64,000 bases of DNA. Origin: Selaginella moellendorffii. Lineage: Eukaryota; Streptophyta; Lycopodiopsida; Selaginellales; Selaginellaceae. Shown here in pieces: positions 48,484 to 59,860 of the stretch. The position numbers and the translations under genes were made by a program. The stretch lies in NCBI RefSeq assembly GCF_000143415.4, contig NW_003314374.1, forward strand, positions 20,125-84,124, given 5' to 3'. Positions within the stretch are counted from its first letter, which is position 1. Each line of letters opens with the position of its first letter. The notes beneath the pieces were generated by a model. It saw only the letters and a program-made list of their open reading frames with translations. It searched no databases and was not told where the DNA came from.

Positions 48484-50616
48484 TCAGCTTGAGTTTGCTG
48501 AGTCGTCGAGCTGTGGTGGCCTATTGGCCGGTTCTCTCCAGATATCAAAGAGAATTTCCAAGACCGCTTGTACCGGTGTCAGGGGGCTGGTGAGAATGAT
48601 ATGATCCAGACCACTAAGGATGAGTCGTCTCAATGCATAGCGATGGAATCCTTTTTCCACGAAGCATTCAACGAGATTATCAATCTCAAGGACGATACCA
48701 CCAGCGGTATTAATCAGATAAAAAAGTGCAAAGACTTGCCCCAGGATCACTTTGGATGATTTTGCAGCGGGCCAGTTTGAATCTCGATGAATGTATAGCA
48801 AGACTTTGAATGGAAGTGATCGGTGCTTATCATATTTTGTGGTTAAGAAAGTACCGTCAACCCGTATGATCTGGATCTGAAGGCTCAAGAAGTGAGCGGA
48901 CAGATTCACAAGCGAGCCGTCCGTGCCTACGAATGGATTATCCATCTCGTTCTGCATGGCAAGAAATCGTAATGGATATATCCAGAATGGATTTCCTTCG
49001 GATTTGACTTGATCAGGGTCAAGGAAACGGAGGATCATGGGGTTATTCATTGACACCAGATCGTCCATGTACCGGAAAGTGTGTTCGAATAGGCGCAGCA
49101 GATCATACCGGCCTAAACGAGTGAGTCGAGTGATAAAGTTATACTCGAAATAGAATAGGTACAGGTTACACCACAAAGGTGAGCATGAGAAGCCCATAGG
49201 AATCCCTCGGACTTGTCTCCATACTCTGTTACCCAGCCGGACATATGTGTGCCGGATGATAAAGTGATTTAGCTCGATGACTTTCGTTGGATCCATTCTG
49301 GTGGCCTTTACTGATGAGTGGTGTAGAGGTTTCCATTCAGCCTCAAGCTCGCCGTTCTTCTTTTGAATCAGAAAAAGGTCTTTATGGAGGTGGTTTTGGT
49401 GCGCAAAGGCCAAATTGACAAGGTTTGTCATGCCCGTCGTGAGGCCTTGATCCCCCTCGAGGGGGATGGCCTCATAGCACTTTGTGATATCTCCCGTATA
49501 GATCGTGGTGATCTTGTCGGGAAGATTAATCGCGAACTCCTGTGTGGATCCAAGGATCCAGCACGCGTTCGTTTTTCCTCCAAAGAATTTTGCCCGTGCG
49601 TAGAAATCATCGGCTACGTTTTGTAGCGCCTCCTGTATCCCTTTTAGGATAGCTGTTAGGCAAATAGTGATTTCAGAGAAGACACATCCATCCGCATTTG
49701 TTAACCAGTGCATCTTATTCTTGTGCACTTTATAGATTCCCATGAGGTAAGGGAGATCTGGTTGCTGCGGCGGGAATTCCTGTAAGGGTGGTTCACTGAG
49801 CAGTTGTTTTACAACTTGCTCAGGCATCTCAGGGACATTATTGTCCGAGACCACTAGTGAAAAGTCGTCACTATTCATCCGTGCAAGCGCTTGCTCCTGG
49901 GCCAACGTTTTGCAAAAGAAGGTGGGTGTGTTGGCCGCTTTATCTGTGCCACTGATGTACAAGTGTTTGTGTACCCACTCCAATTGCCGCTTTGCCTCCG
50001 GGGTGGTCATCACATCTACAATCGGGGTGGTCTGGCAATTTTGTACTGCCATTTGAACCCGGTAGTTGATATGCTGTTTAACAGCAGCTTCGTTGCTGGG
50101 CCAGTTACGGATGTAGACATCGGGGATTATACTGGCAATCCGATCCCAGGCTTCACAGACTTCAGCAATGACTTTTGCTGTCTGGAGTGGTTTCGGGGTG
50201 TTGTGATTGAGACCTTTCTCAATGACAGTTGTGAGTATGCGTGAGCCAAGGATCTTTGGATCCAATGTACGCACATGTCCAGTCTCGTCGAGGTAAGTCA
50301 CCCATGGCCACCGTTTGCATTCGCAACCCAGTGGTGCCTGAGTGTCCCAATTACAGAAAACCTCTTTGGGTTTATAAAAGTCGTGTTTGATCTGGGGTTC
50401 ATACCTCCAGCCAAATACGATGGGATCCAGGAGTTCCGCGTCTAGGCCTATCATTTCCAGGCACTCCCTCATAAGAGTACAGATACTGATCCTCTCGAAT
50501 CCGGCGCTAATATATCGGAGATGTACAAATTTTTGTTCACACTCCATTTCCTCTTTGACCAACCATTTACGTCTGGCCAAATGATGGATGTAGTGTAAAG
50601 TACACTGTGGAAGCAA
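48484..50616 (-). CDS. Penelope-type reverse transcriptase, no GIY-YIG domain
   Basis: The open frame has 710 codons beginning after a TGA; its first codon is TTG, and the first ATG is codon 24 (50547), giving 687 residues. RT blocks in order are LPYLMGIYKVHKNKMHWLTN (motif 1-2 region), ITTIYTGDITKCYEAIPLEG (motif A, with Asp), VRGIPMGFSCSPLWCNLYLF (motif B), FRYMDDLVSMNN (motif C, catalytic YMDD), then YDKHRSLPFKVLLYIHRDSN and GQVFALFYLI (thumb-like). The PMG..CSPL and I/YKVHK wording is Penelope-like rather than LTR or LINE. The frame stops 20-30 residues after the thumb, with no GIY-YIG endonuclease. A splice-like AG (ttccacag) just upstream of codon 4 hints that this may be a 3' exon. The frame is fully open, so the copy is young or maintained. 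Confidence 0.75.
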   Translation of the reverse strand: MLPQCTLHYIHHLARRKWLVKEEMECEQKFVHLRYISAGFERISICTLMRECLEMIGLDAELLDPIVFGWRYEPQIKHDFYKPKEVFCNWDTQAPLGCECKRWPWVTYLDETGHVRTLDPKILGSRILTTVIEKGLNHNTPKPLQTAKVIAEVCEAWDRIASIIPDVYIRNWPSNEAAVKQHINYRVQMAVQNCQTTPIVDVMTTPEAKRQLEWVHKHLYISGTDKAANTPTFFCKTLAQEQALARMNSDDFSLVVSDNNVPEMPEQVVKQLLSEPPLQEFPPQQPDLPYLMGIYKVHKNKMHWLTNADGCVFSEITICLTAILKGIQEALQNVADDFYARAKFFGGKTNACWILGSTQEFAINLPDKITTIYTGDITKCYEAIPLEGDQGLTTGMTNLVNLAFAHQNHLHKDLFLIQKKNGELEAEWKPLHHSSVKATRMDPTKVIELNHFIIRHTYVRLGNRVWRQVRGIPMGFSCSPLWCNLYLFYFEYNFITRLTRLGRYDLLRLFEHTFRYMDDLVSMNNPMILRFLDPDQVKSEGNPFWIYPLRFLAMQNEMDNPFVGTDGSLVNLSAHFLSLQIQIIRVDGTFLTTKYDKHRSLPFKVLLYIHRDSNWPAAKSSKVILGQVFALFYLINTAGGIVLEIDNLVECFVEKGFHRYALRRLILSGLDHIILTSPLTPVQAVLEILFDIWREPANRPPQLDDSANSS

Positions 50617-50671
50617 TCACATGAGCGCTTTCGTTAGCTACCAATCATGGAAGGAGAAAACAGAAATTTAT

Positions 50672-52238
50672 TTATCGCTGCTTTCTTGCACCAAGCCTTT
50701 TGCATAGCTTCTGTTTATTCGAGCTTGCATTGGCCTCGGACGTCTTGGAGATTGATGGTGGTGTGCCTGTCTCCTGTGATGTCAGTCCCGTGGATGTTTG
50801 TCCGTTAGGACGATCACGTTTCCGATTAGGTGGTAAGCCTTGAGACCTTGCCGGCGTGCGTTGTGAGGATAGAGTAGGTGAGAAAGCTCCATTGCTTTCG
50901 CTACCGTCATGTCGTGAAGTCGTTGGGGATCGGTACTGCTGGACGGGGATGAACTTACATATGTTCATCTTAGTTTGTCCATGCGGGATGAACTCCAGAT
51001 CCGGGTTGGCTGGTTTTTTCGCCACCTCAATAGCAGCTGCTTGCATCCATTCTCGGATTTGAAGGAAGGCAGCTATCTGGAGGATCACTTGCGGATTAGC
51101 CGTAAGTAGGGACAGGAAGATGGCGAGGCAGTCTGACGACGTCAAGCTTGAGTCTGGCCAATACTTGTCCAGGTTGTTAAGCATGTACCAGAACAAGGAG
51201 TCAAGCTAGACAATTCCTCCTTCACATCCCTGGCAATCACAGTGACAGTACGGTCGAAGCTGATTCCATGTACGTTGATCTCCTTGTGATAGGTTCCAGC
51301 TTTTTGTATTCAAAAAGGCATCACCATCACAGCATCCATGGAAGGCAGCCTGCTTGAAAACCTCATCCGCGGTCTTTTGGAATGGGATAGCTGGTTTGTA
51401 AGCATAGTTTCCCAACGTTGCATGTCGGTATGATTCTTCCAGTGTCTGTTTTGACCACTGTACTGCATCCGGTCGTAACAAAGCCGCCATCTGGATCCAG
51501 TCGGATGCCTCCAAGGGGGATGTCCATCCTAAAGGATTCGTTAGCATCCAGAACTTATGCGGTTCTGGAAGGCGGTGGGAGGCTGCATTGAGAACTCGTG
51601 TGGTGGCGAAGGGAAATTTCCATCCACTCAAATTCTCCAACGGGTCAAACATGATACGACCATTGTCAATGCGGTCCACGTTTGCTCCTTCCAGAGTATC
51701 CGGCTATGATGGGATGAGTCCAGTCATGAGCGTCCGTGCACTTTGGCTCAAGAACTCGAAGCCATTGCTAAGGTCGATCTGTGGTTTTCCCAGATCAATA
51801 CCTTTCCCGTATGAGCCTTTATACCCTGTAACCCGGTTGTATTCTTGGGAACACTGGAGCATTCCAAGTAATCCCTGGTTTGGCGGAGGAGAAATTAACA
51901 AGTTCTTTTTCCATGTCTGCCATCCACCGTCGTAGTAGAGCCTGGTTATCATTGACTTGATCGGTAAGGAGTGTCCAGACTAGGCGCCACCATTCTTTGG
52001 TTTCAACCTGCTGGAAGAGGCAGAGGTATTGCTTGTTCTCGCCAACTGCCTCGGATTCCGGTACTGTGAGCAGCTTATCCGCAATCTTTTTCTCATATGC
52101 AAAGATCTCACGTAAGCGCTCAGGTTTCTTTGCGGCTAACAGCAGTAAGAAGTACTGCACTACCGGGACGGGAGCCACAAAATCATCAGTGTTCGCGTAC
52201 TCCGTCATCTCGGGTAGCCAGAAATCCTGGAAAGCCAC
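50672..52238 (-). CDS. Upstream frames of the Penelope-like element (broken ORF1 or exons)
   Basis: Four pieces read 52238-51819, 51952-51704, 51679-51206 and 51196-50672. The last three are in one frame, separated only by two TAG codons (51706-51704 and 51208-51206). The first needs a single frame shift in about 51830-51890. Content: an N-terminal helical part (FAYEKKIADKLLTVPESEAV), a middle part rich in Trp/Pro, a Cys cluster YCHCDCQGCEGG, and a basic Ser/Pro-rich C-terminus (KRDRPNGQTST, KLCKRLGARKQR). No known domain was recognised, including no GIY-YIG. These could be ORF1 with decay, or exons of one long RT protein. Confidence 0.5.
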
Positions 52239-52933
52239 GCATCAGTCCATATCCGGTATGGTGGGAAAGTAGGGATGGATCGCATGGCGTTTTGTATCGG
52301 CAGCCAGGTATCACACCTTGGCACGGCTGTCCCTCGCGGGTATTTTTGGTTAAGCAGATCGACTAGGCCGTTTTCGGTACATTCGTCCGAAGCGTAGGAT
52401 CATCCGCCCGGTAACCCGATACCGACCACGACCAAAACGATTTCCCTAAGAAATTCCTATGTCACCTCCTACGGTTTGGGTGTCCGGGGGGTACCTGTAT
52501 CATGGAAGACGAGGATTAGTAATGCAATCTCCACTAGCTCTATCTCTCATTTTGTGAAAGTACGAAGCTAGGTTTCAAAACTGAACTGAGATTTGCACGA
52601 CTGATGCTCGCGAGCCAATGTACTCAGGTACATGCCCGGGCCGCACATCAGAAGTGACTTCCAAGGATTAGAACTAAGGAACATGCTCAACCTGATCGCT
52701 ATCCGTTGACTCATGGATCTCGCCGTCTGGACCAGTCGCTGTCATCCCGCCTTTTTTCTAAGCGGATGATTAGAAGCTGGAACAGTCGGGAGTACAAGCG
52801 CTACCTGGGCAGAGTCAAGGAGAGCCCCTTGTGTTGCTGTGGTGTTTAGTTCCAGCGCTCTAGCCGAGAGAGATTCCTACAGGCCAAGGGTAAGAAAACG
52901 CAGAAAAACGAATCGCTTATACCCGTTTTTGCG

Positions 52934-54690
52934 TGGCCAGGAATGCGGTAGTGAGATTCCTCGCGACCTTAGTGGTGGGTGTAAGCTCGTTTTGAGCTAT
53001 CCCCAAACAAACACTTCGTTGGCGCTGCTCATTCTTGCGGTGCACAACGAAGCGGCTGTTGATCCTGGAGTGGGCGAGAAATGTGCGTGGTTGTGCTAGC
53101 GCACAGCCTTGCAGCAGCCCAAGTGTGCTCTGCTTGTGGATGCGCTCCTGGAGAATGCGGCTGCGGCGGATGCAAGCGAGAAACCCTAACGTTAGGGTTT
53201 TTCCCGTCGCTTCATACCTTTCGGTGTGAAAAAATCCAGCACCTGCAGCCATGAAGTCGAGTAGCTATAGCTTGTAATTAGGTTTGCCTATCCGTACGGC
53301 ATGTTTCTTTGCGCGAGATTCTGTGAGGAATCCAAGGTTTTGTTTTTTACCATGCCACGTCTTCTCATGTATCCCATTAGTTTATTCATGGGAAAACAGA
53401 GTTTTCTGTAAGTAAGGTTTCCTTAACAATTATTTTTAAGGAGGACCTTCCTGTGATTAAGGCGTGGGATCTGTCTCAGAGTGAGAGCACAGCAACTTGT
53501 GTTGTTTTTTTCTTTTTACCAATCAAAACACAGTTGTAGTCAAAGGTGCGCTTACATATTTTAGTTCAGCGCGTAACCAAGGACTGCATGGTAAGTTTGG
53601 GGGAACTAATCCTTATGTTGTTCACAGTCCAAAGAGGCATAAATATCGAATCTATTATGTTTCGATATGATGCTAAAGTGATGGATAGTCCTGTCTAGAA
53701 GATAGAGTTCCTAGTGCTCAGCTTGAGTTTGCTGAGTCGTCGAGCTGTGGTGGCCTATTGGCCGGTTCTCTCCAGATATCAAAGAGAATTTCCAAGACCG
53801 CTTGTACCGGTGTCAGGGGGCTGGTGAGAATGATACGATCCAGACCACTAAGGATGAGTCGTCTCAATGCATAGCGATGGAATCCTTTTTCCATGAAGCA
53901 TTCAACGAGATTATCAATCTCAAGGACGATACCACCGGCGGTATTAATCAGATAAAAAAGCGCAAAGACTTGCCCCAGGATCACTTTGGATGAGTTTGCA
54001 GCGGGCCGGTTTGAATCTCGATGAATGTACAGCGAGACTTTGAATGGAAGTGATCGGCGCTTATCATATTTTGTGGTAAGAAAGTACCGTCAACCCGTAT
54101 GATCTGGATCTGAAGGCTCAAGAAGTGAGCGGACAGATTCACAAGTGAGCCGTCCGTGCCTACGAATGGATTATCCATCTCGTTCTGCATGGCAAGAAAT
54201 TGTAATGGATATATCCAGAATGGATTTCCTTCGGATTCGACTTGATCAGGGTCAAGGAAACGGAGGATCATGGGGTTATTCATTGACACCAGATTGTCCA
54301 TGTACCGGAAAGTGTGTTCGAATAGGCGTAGCAGATCATACCGGCCTAAACGAGCGAGTCGAGTGATAAAGTTATACTCGAAATAGAATAGGTATAGGTT
54401 ACACCACAAAGGCGAGCATGAGAAGCCCATAGGAATCCCTCGGACTTGTCTCCATACTCTGTTACCCAGCCAGACATATGTGTGCCGGATGATAAAGTGA
54501 TTTAGCTCGATGACTTTCGTTGGATCCATTCTGGTGGCCTTTACTGATGAGTGGCGTAGAGGTTTCCATTCGGCCTCGAGCTCGCCGTTCTTCTTTTGAA
54601 TCAGAAAAAGGTCTTTATGGAGGTGGTTTTGGTGCGCAAAGGCCAAATTGACAAGGTTTGTCATGGCCGTCGTGAGGCCTTGATCCCCCT
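52934..54690 (-). mobile_element. 5'-truncated tandem copy of the Penelope-like element
   Basis: It is a near-identical repeat of 47700-49460: the 3' half of the RT (from about the end of motif A), the whole 3' region and the telomere-like palindrome. Truncation is at 54690 ('gatccccct' then gypsy sequence). One base is lost near 54076 (gtggtaag versus gtggttaag), shifting the RT frame. Its 3' end abuts the 5' end of the full copy directly. Confidence 0.8.
53181..53200. repeat. Telomere-repeat palindrome, copy 2 (perfect)
   Basis: AAACCCTAACGTTAGGGTTT is its own reverse complement and consists of two opposed telomere repeats; it is in the truncated tandem copy. Confidence 0.85.
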
Positions 54691-56750
54691 TGGTCAATTT
54701 TTCATTTTGCATGTGGATGCTTGTAATATTGGTTTTGGAAGTGTGTTGATGTAAGAGAGCTTGAGTGTGTCTGGTCAATACCATCTTAACCATACATTAC
54801 AACTAGTAAAAGTAAATTACTCCATGACAAAAAAGGAGTGTTTAGCAACAGTTTGGGTTTCGAGAAACTTTATATTTATTTATATGGTTCTCAAATATTA
54901 CTAAAAGGTGATCATGCTGTAATTACTTCATTATTGAAGTAAAAGAACTTGGTTGATCTTATTATTTAGTGGGTTTGAAAGTTAATATATATGATTTTGA
55001 TGTTGTTTATCATCCGGGGAGATCTATGGCTAATTTTAACACTCTTTCTTAAACTCCTTTTTTTTCTTCACCTTCTTTTAATGTTTTTGACGAGCTTGTT
55101 ATTCCAATATCTGTGGATTTTTTTACGAGGACTTTGTGCTGTCAATGGATTTTGTACTTGATGTTCAGTGTCCACAAAGTGCAGAGTAAGATTTACTTTT
55201 TCTTGATGGGGTTTGTGAGGATCAAAATGTTGACTTGTGAATCCAAAGGCTTCACGATGGGTTTAAAAATCTTGCATCACTTGCTAATAACTTGCTATAT
55301 TGGTATTTACATTCTCAATATCACGTTAATGATAACATTCTTTATTTTGTAGAGACGGATTTTAATGATTATTTACGGCTGGTGGTGCCTTCAATATTTA
55401 TTCCATGCTTTCTCCATGCTTACCATGATTTTCCTATTCTAGGCAGACATATGAGATATTGTTGTGTGACTAAGAAGCTATAAAGATCTTTTTATTGATT
55501 GGAAATGCAACATAATATTATTTAGTATGTGCATAGCTAGATTTGGTGCCAAGCTTATAATATTCCTCATTATACTGTGAAAGTACGGTTGGAGTCAATT
55601 GTAGTTTTTTGTCTATTTGCATTGTTGGCTTTTGATCTAATGGGGCCTTTTCCACGGTTAATTGTTGGCAATGAGTACATTATTATTGCTTCTAACTACT
55701 TGACTTATGAGGCAGAAATCAGAGCTCTTGCTAGTGCATCTACAATTATTGTTAGATACTTCTTCCTCAATCAAATGGTATTCTAGTATTCTTATCTAGA
55801 GTAAATTCTTTCAGATAATGGTCTTACATTTATGGCTAAGGCATTTCATGTTTTATTAGGATACACCATACTTTCATGAGTGCTTATCATCTACGCTAGA
55901 TGGTTTAGTGAAACGGTTTGTTCGGACCTTCAAAAGAATGATCATGAAATACTTGAATATTTTTTAGCATTCGGATTGGGATGATTATTTGCAATCTCTT
56001 AAATATGCATATGTCATAGAGATGTAGAGTTTTATTAGTGCTTCACCATATAAACTCTTATATGGTCATGATCCAATAATACCAACTGAATTGAGTTTAC
56101 CTTCATGATTAGTATGAGTTGTGGATACTAGGTCTTGGGATTAGTATTTGATGAGCATTCTTCCACTGGTCTGAGTTGAGTCTGCCAAACACTTGGGCCA
56201 TGTACAAATGAGACAACAATGGCATTATAACTTCTATTATCACACCTGTAAAGTACAAAGTGGATGACTTAGTGTTAATCCATTTTCCAAATCTTACAGT
56301 AGATGGTTTATTTAAGAGGCTTCTTGTTAAGTGGAAGGGACCATATTGGGTGTTGTGGCAAGGTGGACCAAAAGTTTATAAAGTTTGGCATGATGTCTAA
56401 TAAGCCAATCCTTTAGAAATTGTGTATGTGCAACAGTTAAAACACTTCATACAAAGGGATCAAGAATAATTAGCACTATCTACAAATCTACCGATGCCTC
56501 CTCTTGATGTTCCTCTAGCCCAGCTCGTCCACTAGAGAACCCTAACTATCTTCCATCATTTTAAGAGGAGGGGATGATGTGAAGTCTAAGTGTACAGTTA
56601 TGATTTAGTATATTAATATTAGTGTAGTGGGATTTTGATAGCCATTGAATTTGTTTCAATCTAGACCATTCACTCCTATATATAAGCTAGGTTTTTGGGC
56701 TAATTGATATGCACATTTCAGTATTCCATTTCCATATTTTATGCACTCGC
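54691..56750 (+). mobile_element. Ty3/gypsy remnant (RNase H, integrase, LTR start)
   Basis: It begins in mid RNase H (FCMWMLVILVLEV in one frame, matching the 'fxlhtDAsnxgxGavL' block), then a weak integrase zinc region and AFDLMGPFPRLIVGNEYIII (about 55625-55690) and ILSDNGLTFMAKAF (about 55810-55850). A polypurine tract (aagaggagggga, 56563-56574) precedes the LTR start tgatgtgaag at 56575. It is the same family as 34600-37560, in opposite orientation. Its 5' half is replaced by the Penelope-like tandem. Confidence 0.8.
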
Positions 56751-59059
56751 AATATAAATTTTATAAACAAGATAAATTTTACAATATATCTAGGGAGACG
56801 TTCCACCTCTTTCCTTAAATTTATTCCTTGCTAAAAGCATTCTCTTGTCTAAGCTTTCCTCCACCTCTATAGGTTGTGCATTTAAATTTTATAAAAAACA
56901 CAAAACTACTAGAAAAAATCCCAACCTTAAAGCAAACATGGCTTAGCATAAAAAGTTATTTATTTGTTGAGGATAATAGAAGAATTCGACCAAGATTGTT
57001 TTATTGGTTTGTTTACAATTCGAATATGTGAATGAAATAGAGTTCTTTCAAGAGGTATGTAAACTTTTTAATTACCATAAGATCATCTATTAAGTCCTCT
57101 CTATCTTGCTAAACTTGGTTATCAAACTCTCATAATGACACAAGAAAAATCTTGAATTCATTATTTAAAAATCAAATAAAATAGGTGAAATTCATGAAAG
57201 ATTTAATTATAAATAGCATCAAATTTTTCAACATTGTGAATCATAAAAGTGAAACTTTCTCCATTTCATCAAATGTTTTTAGTTTGTTAGCTTGGAATTC
57301 AAAACACTTTATTACCTAATCATGGTCTTATCACTATCTATATGGATAATGAGTGCCATATAAGCTTTACCACATCATTGTCTATGTGATAATAAATGCT
57401 ACAAAATCATGGATAATAAATGCCACATTAGTGAGAAATCAAGATCATTTGAAATCTATTGTGCTACTCATGACTACAGTTGAATTGCTGTATGCTTTGT
57501 TGTGGCTGCACCATTGCACTATTGGATGGAGCTGGATCAATACTTGCTCAGCTCTGGCTGGTCTGCTACTGCTGGCTAAAGTTGAATGGCTCTCAACTCA
57601 CACTATTCTGGCTAGTCTACCACTTGAAGTTTTGCTCTTGGATTGCTCTTAGATCACTACTTCCTTGGGTTGTGTTGATAGCTAGAACTAGATCACTATT
57701 TTTCTTGTTGGCTGCTTAGTCTTGTTTGCTATAATGGCAATTAGTCACTCTAGAGTAGAACAAGCTAGCTTAAAGAAAAACTAGAACTTTTACCAAGTAG
57801 GACGACAAAGAATTGCTCACTCTAGCAAGAAATCTGTAAAAGGAAGATTAGATCATAAATGACAATCTAGCTTAACTCTTGATTAAAATACTAAGGCTCT
57901 TGAAAAAAATCTTGATAAATTCACCAAGGCTGACCTAAAAAAAGCACACAAACACAGAGGTAGAATGGGAAGTTTTTCAGCAAGTAAGCACAAAGAAATC
58001 AAGGCATAAAGAGATACTTATCTTCATGAAAAGCTCTCAACTTAACACTGCCAAGTGATCCATGATTGCCATGGACTAGAAATGTGACTTTTCTTCAAGG
58101 ATGAAGCATCTGCGACCATTTCTATGACCATTGGTTGCTTATTTTTATCCATTGGGACCTTATATTTCTAGCACAAAAGAAAAGAAACACTTTTATATAA
58201 GAGATTTAGATCTGAAAAACTTGGAATAAAAACTTGTTTTAATGCTTTGAGCTCACTAAGCCTTGTGAACATGTTGCCATAGAGCATGGCTTCCCACTTG
58301 TTATATATTACTTGCTTCTGCTTTGTACTCCATTCTCAAGTCCTTGTAAGATAAATGTTAGAGCCTCAGTTTGATAGCAATTTCTGTCTTTTTTTTCTTG
58401 AGGAATGGAGTGCAAGTTCACTACACAGATGTATGAGGATGGATGCTGAACATAAAGGCTCTCTATTGCAGAACTCAAACTTACACGTGTACTGCTGATT
58501 TGGACTTTGGCTGAGTGTGATATAAAAAGGCAATAGAGATTGATCTACAAAACCAATAAGATCATTTTATCCCTGGATCTTCCACCACTACTTCCATTGC
58601 CTTGCTACACAGGAAGCAAACTCAAAGATCTCAGAAAATGAATTCTCTCATAAAAACCTACTATATATCTTGTATAAAACATTGTTGAGAATGCTAAATG
58701 ACATGAACTACAAGAATATTCTAAGAATATATATGCCCTTGGCTAGTCTAGGGTTCACCTTGTTAGCATATTCTTTTGGGGATATAATGTTGATCTTGAT
58801 GAGTAGTGACGATGGCTATGAGGAGACTTTGATAATGTCATTGTAAGAACACCAAGGTAAGAACACAGGTAAGAACACCAAATTACTAAGGATCAAAACG
58901 ACAAAGAGGTGAAGGATTTTATCAATCTCATTAAGCATTTCGTGCTTTATATGGACCCCTAAAGTTTGAATCAATCTCATGTTCATGATTATCATTAATA
59001 CATTAAGCATGTTAAGGATTATAGTATGGTAAAATGGAAATTGTCACTAAATGTTTGTG
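56751..59059. other. AT-rich spacer, nothing identified
   Basis: Probably begins with the rest of a gypsy LTR. Frames at 57353-57719 and 58816-59010 have no recognised domain. Confidence 0.45.
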
Positions 59060-59860
59060 AATGCTAGGAGCTTGATTGTTAATTAGAGTTGTGGAAATGT
59101 TTTTGGTCTCCTAATCCTTGTAAAGATAAAATAAAGATTGATATTTTTGTGATGAAGCTTCTAGGTCATGTTTTTTTGTGGTGGAAGAACTACATCAAAG
59201 CTAATTTAAAATTGATTTTTTGGAGTGATTTGATAAAGTTTTTTCATATTTTATTTGTCAAAAGTTACAAAAGATTGATCTCGTGAGCCAATTGTTAGAG
59301 ATCAAGTAGGGAATTTTGTCTTTAGATATGTATGCCCACAAGTTCTATGGTCTTTGGCTTAGTTTTATGAGCACCTATAATGAGCTGTTAAAGGTGCAAT
59401 ATTCTATCAAAAGTTTGAGTTCAATGGATATGCAATAGAAAGTCAAAAAGGATTTTCTAGCAATCTTAACTGATGCTATCATTAAAGCTTATATCTTTTC
59501 ACCAAAACCACTAGTCAATTTGGTCAATTATAGTTAATAGGATGGTCAATAAAAAAGTTAATGTAATGACCAGCTAACTAATGCTTTATATTCAGGGAAG
59601 AAATGGCTATTGCTATATTGGGGATTAAAGAATGAAAATGGTAATAAAGCTAAGAAGTTTTGGTCAAAGTAACAAAAGAAGGATAAGATGGATGACAATT
59701 TTTTTTGTTGCAAGAAGCCTAGACATCATGGCAAAGATTATCCTTTTGTAAAGGGGTTAGGAAATGCTAAATTAAATGTGATGGAATCTATTATGAATAC
59801 AATTTAGGTGTCTATTGTAGTGGCTCTTCCACATCTAGTGGCAAAAGTTCAAAAACTTAA
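59060..59860 (+). mobile_element. Gypsy gag remnant
   Basis: The plus strand reads KIDIFVMKLLGHVFLWWKNY (retrotransposon gag core) at 59113-59190. A zinc-knuckle remnant (FFCCKKPRHHGKDYPF) follows near 59700 with one Cys lost, then protease-like wording (KFLVHINSIELNSSTIN) at about 59860. Several stops. Confidence 0.6.

Larger units (their letters stand above)
47700..52934 (-). mobile_element. Penelope-like retroelement without endonuclease, full copy
   Basis: In the minus direction: a 5' region (52934-52239), upstream frames (52238-50672), the reverse-transcriptase frame (50616-48484) and a 784-bp 3' region ending at 47700, next to the LTR of the LARD-like element. The 3' 1.76 kb (47700-49460) is repeated as a direct copy at 52934-54690. 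The two copies are therefore head to tail, as in the partial tandem (pLTR) arrangement known for Penelope-like elements. No LTRs and no poly(A) tail are seen. Confidence 0.7.

Noticed and set aside
48484-50616. Telomerase (TERT) gene
   Set aside because: RT motif wording is Penelope-like, there is no T motif or TEN domain in sight, and part of the frame is tandemly duplicated as in a mobile element.
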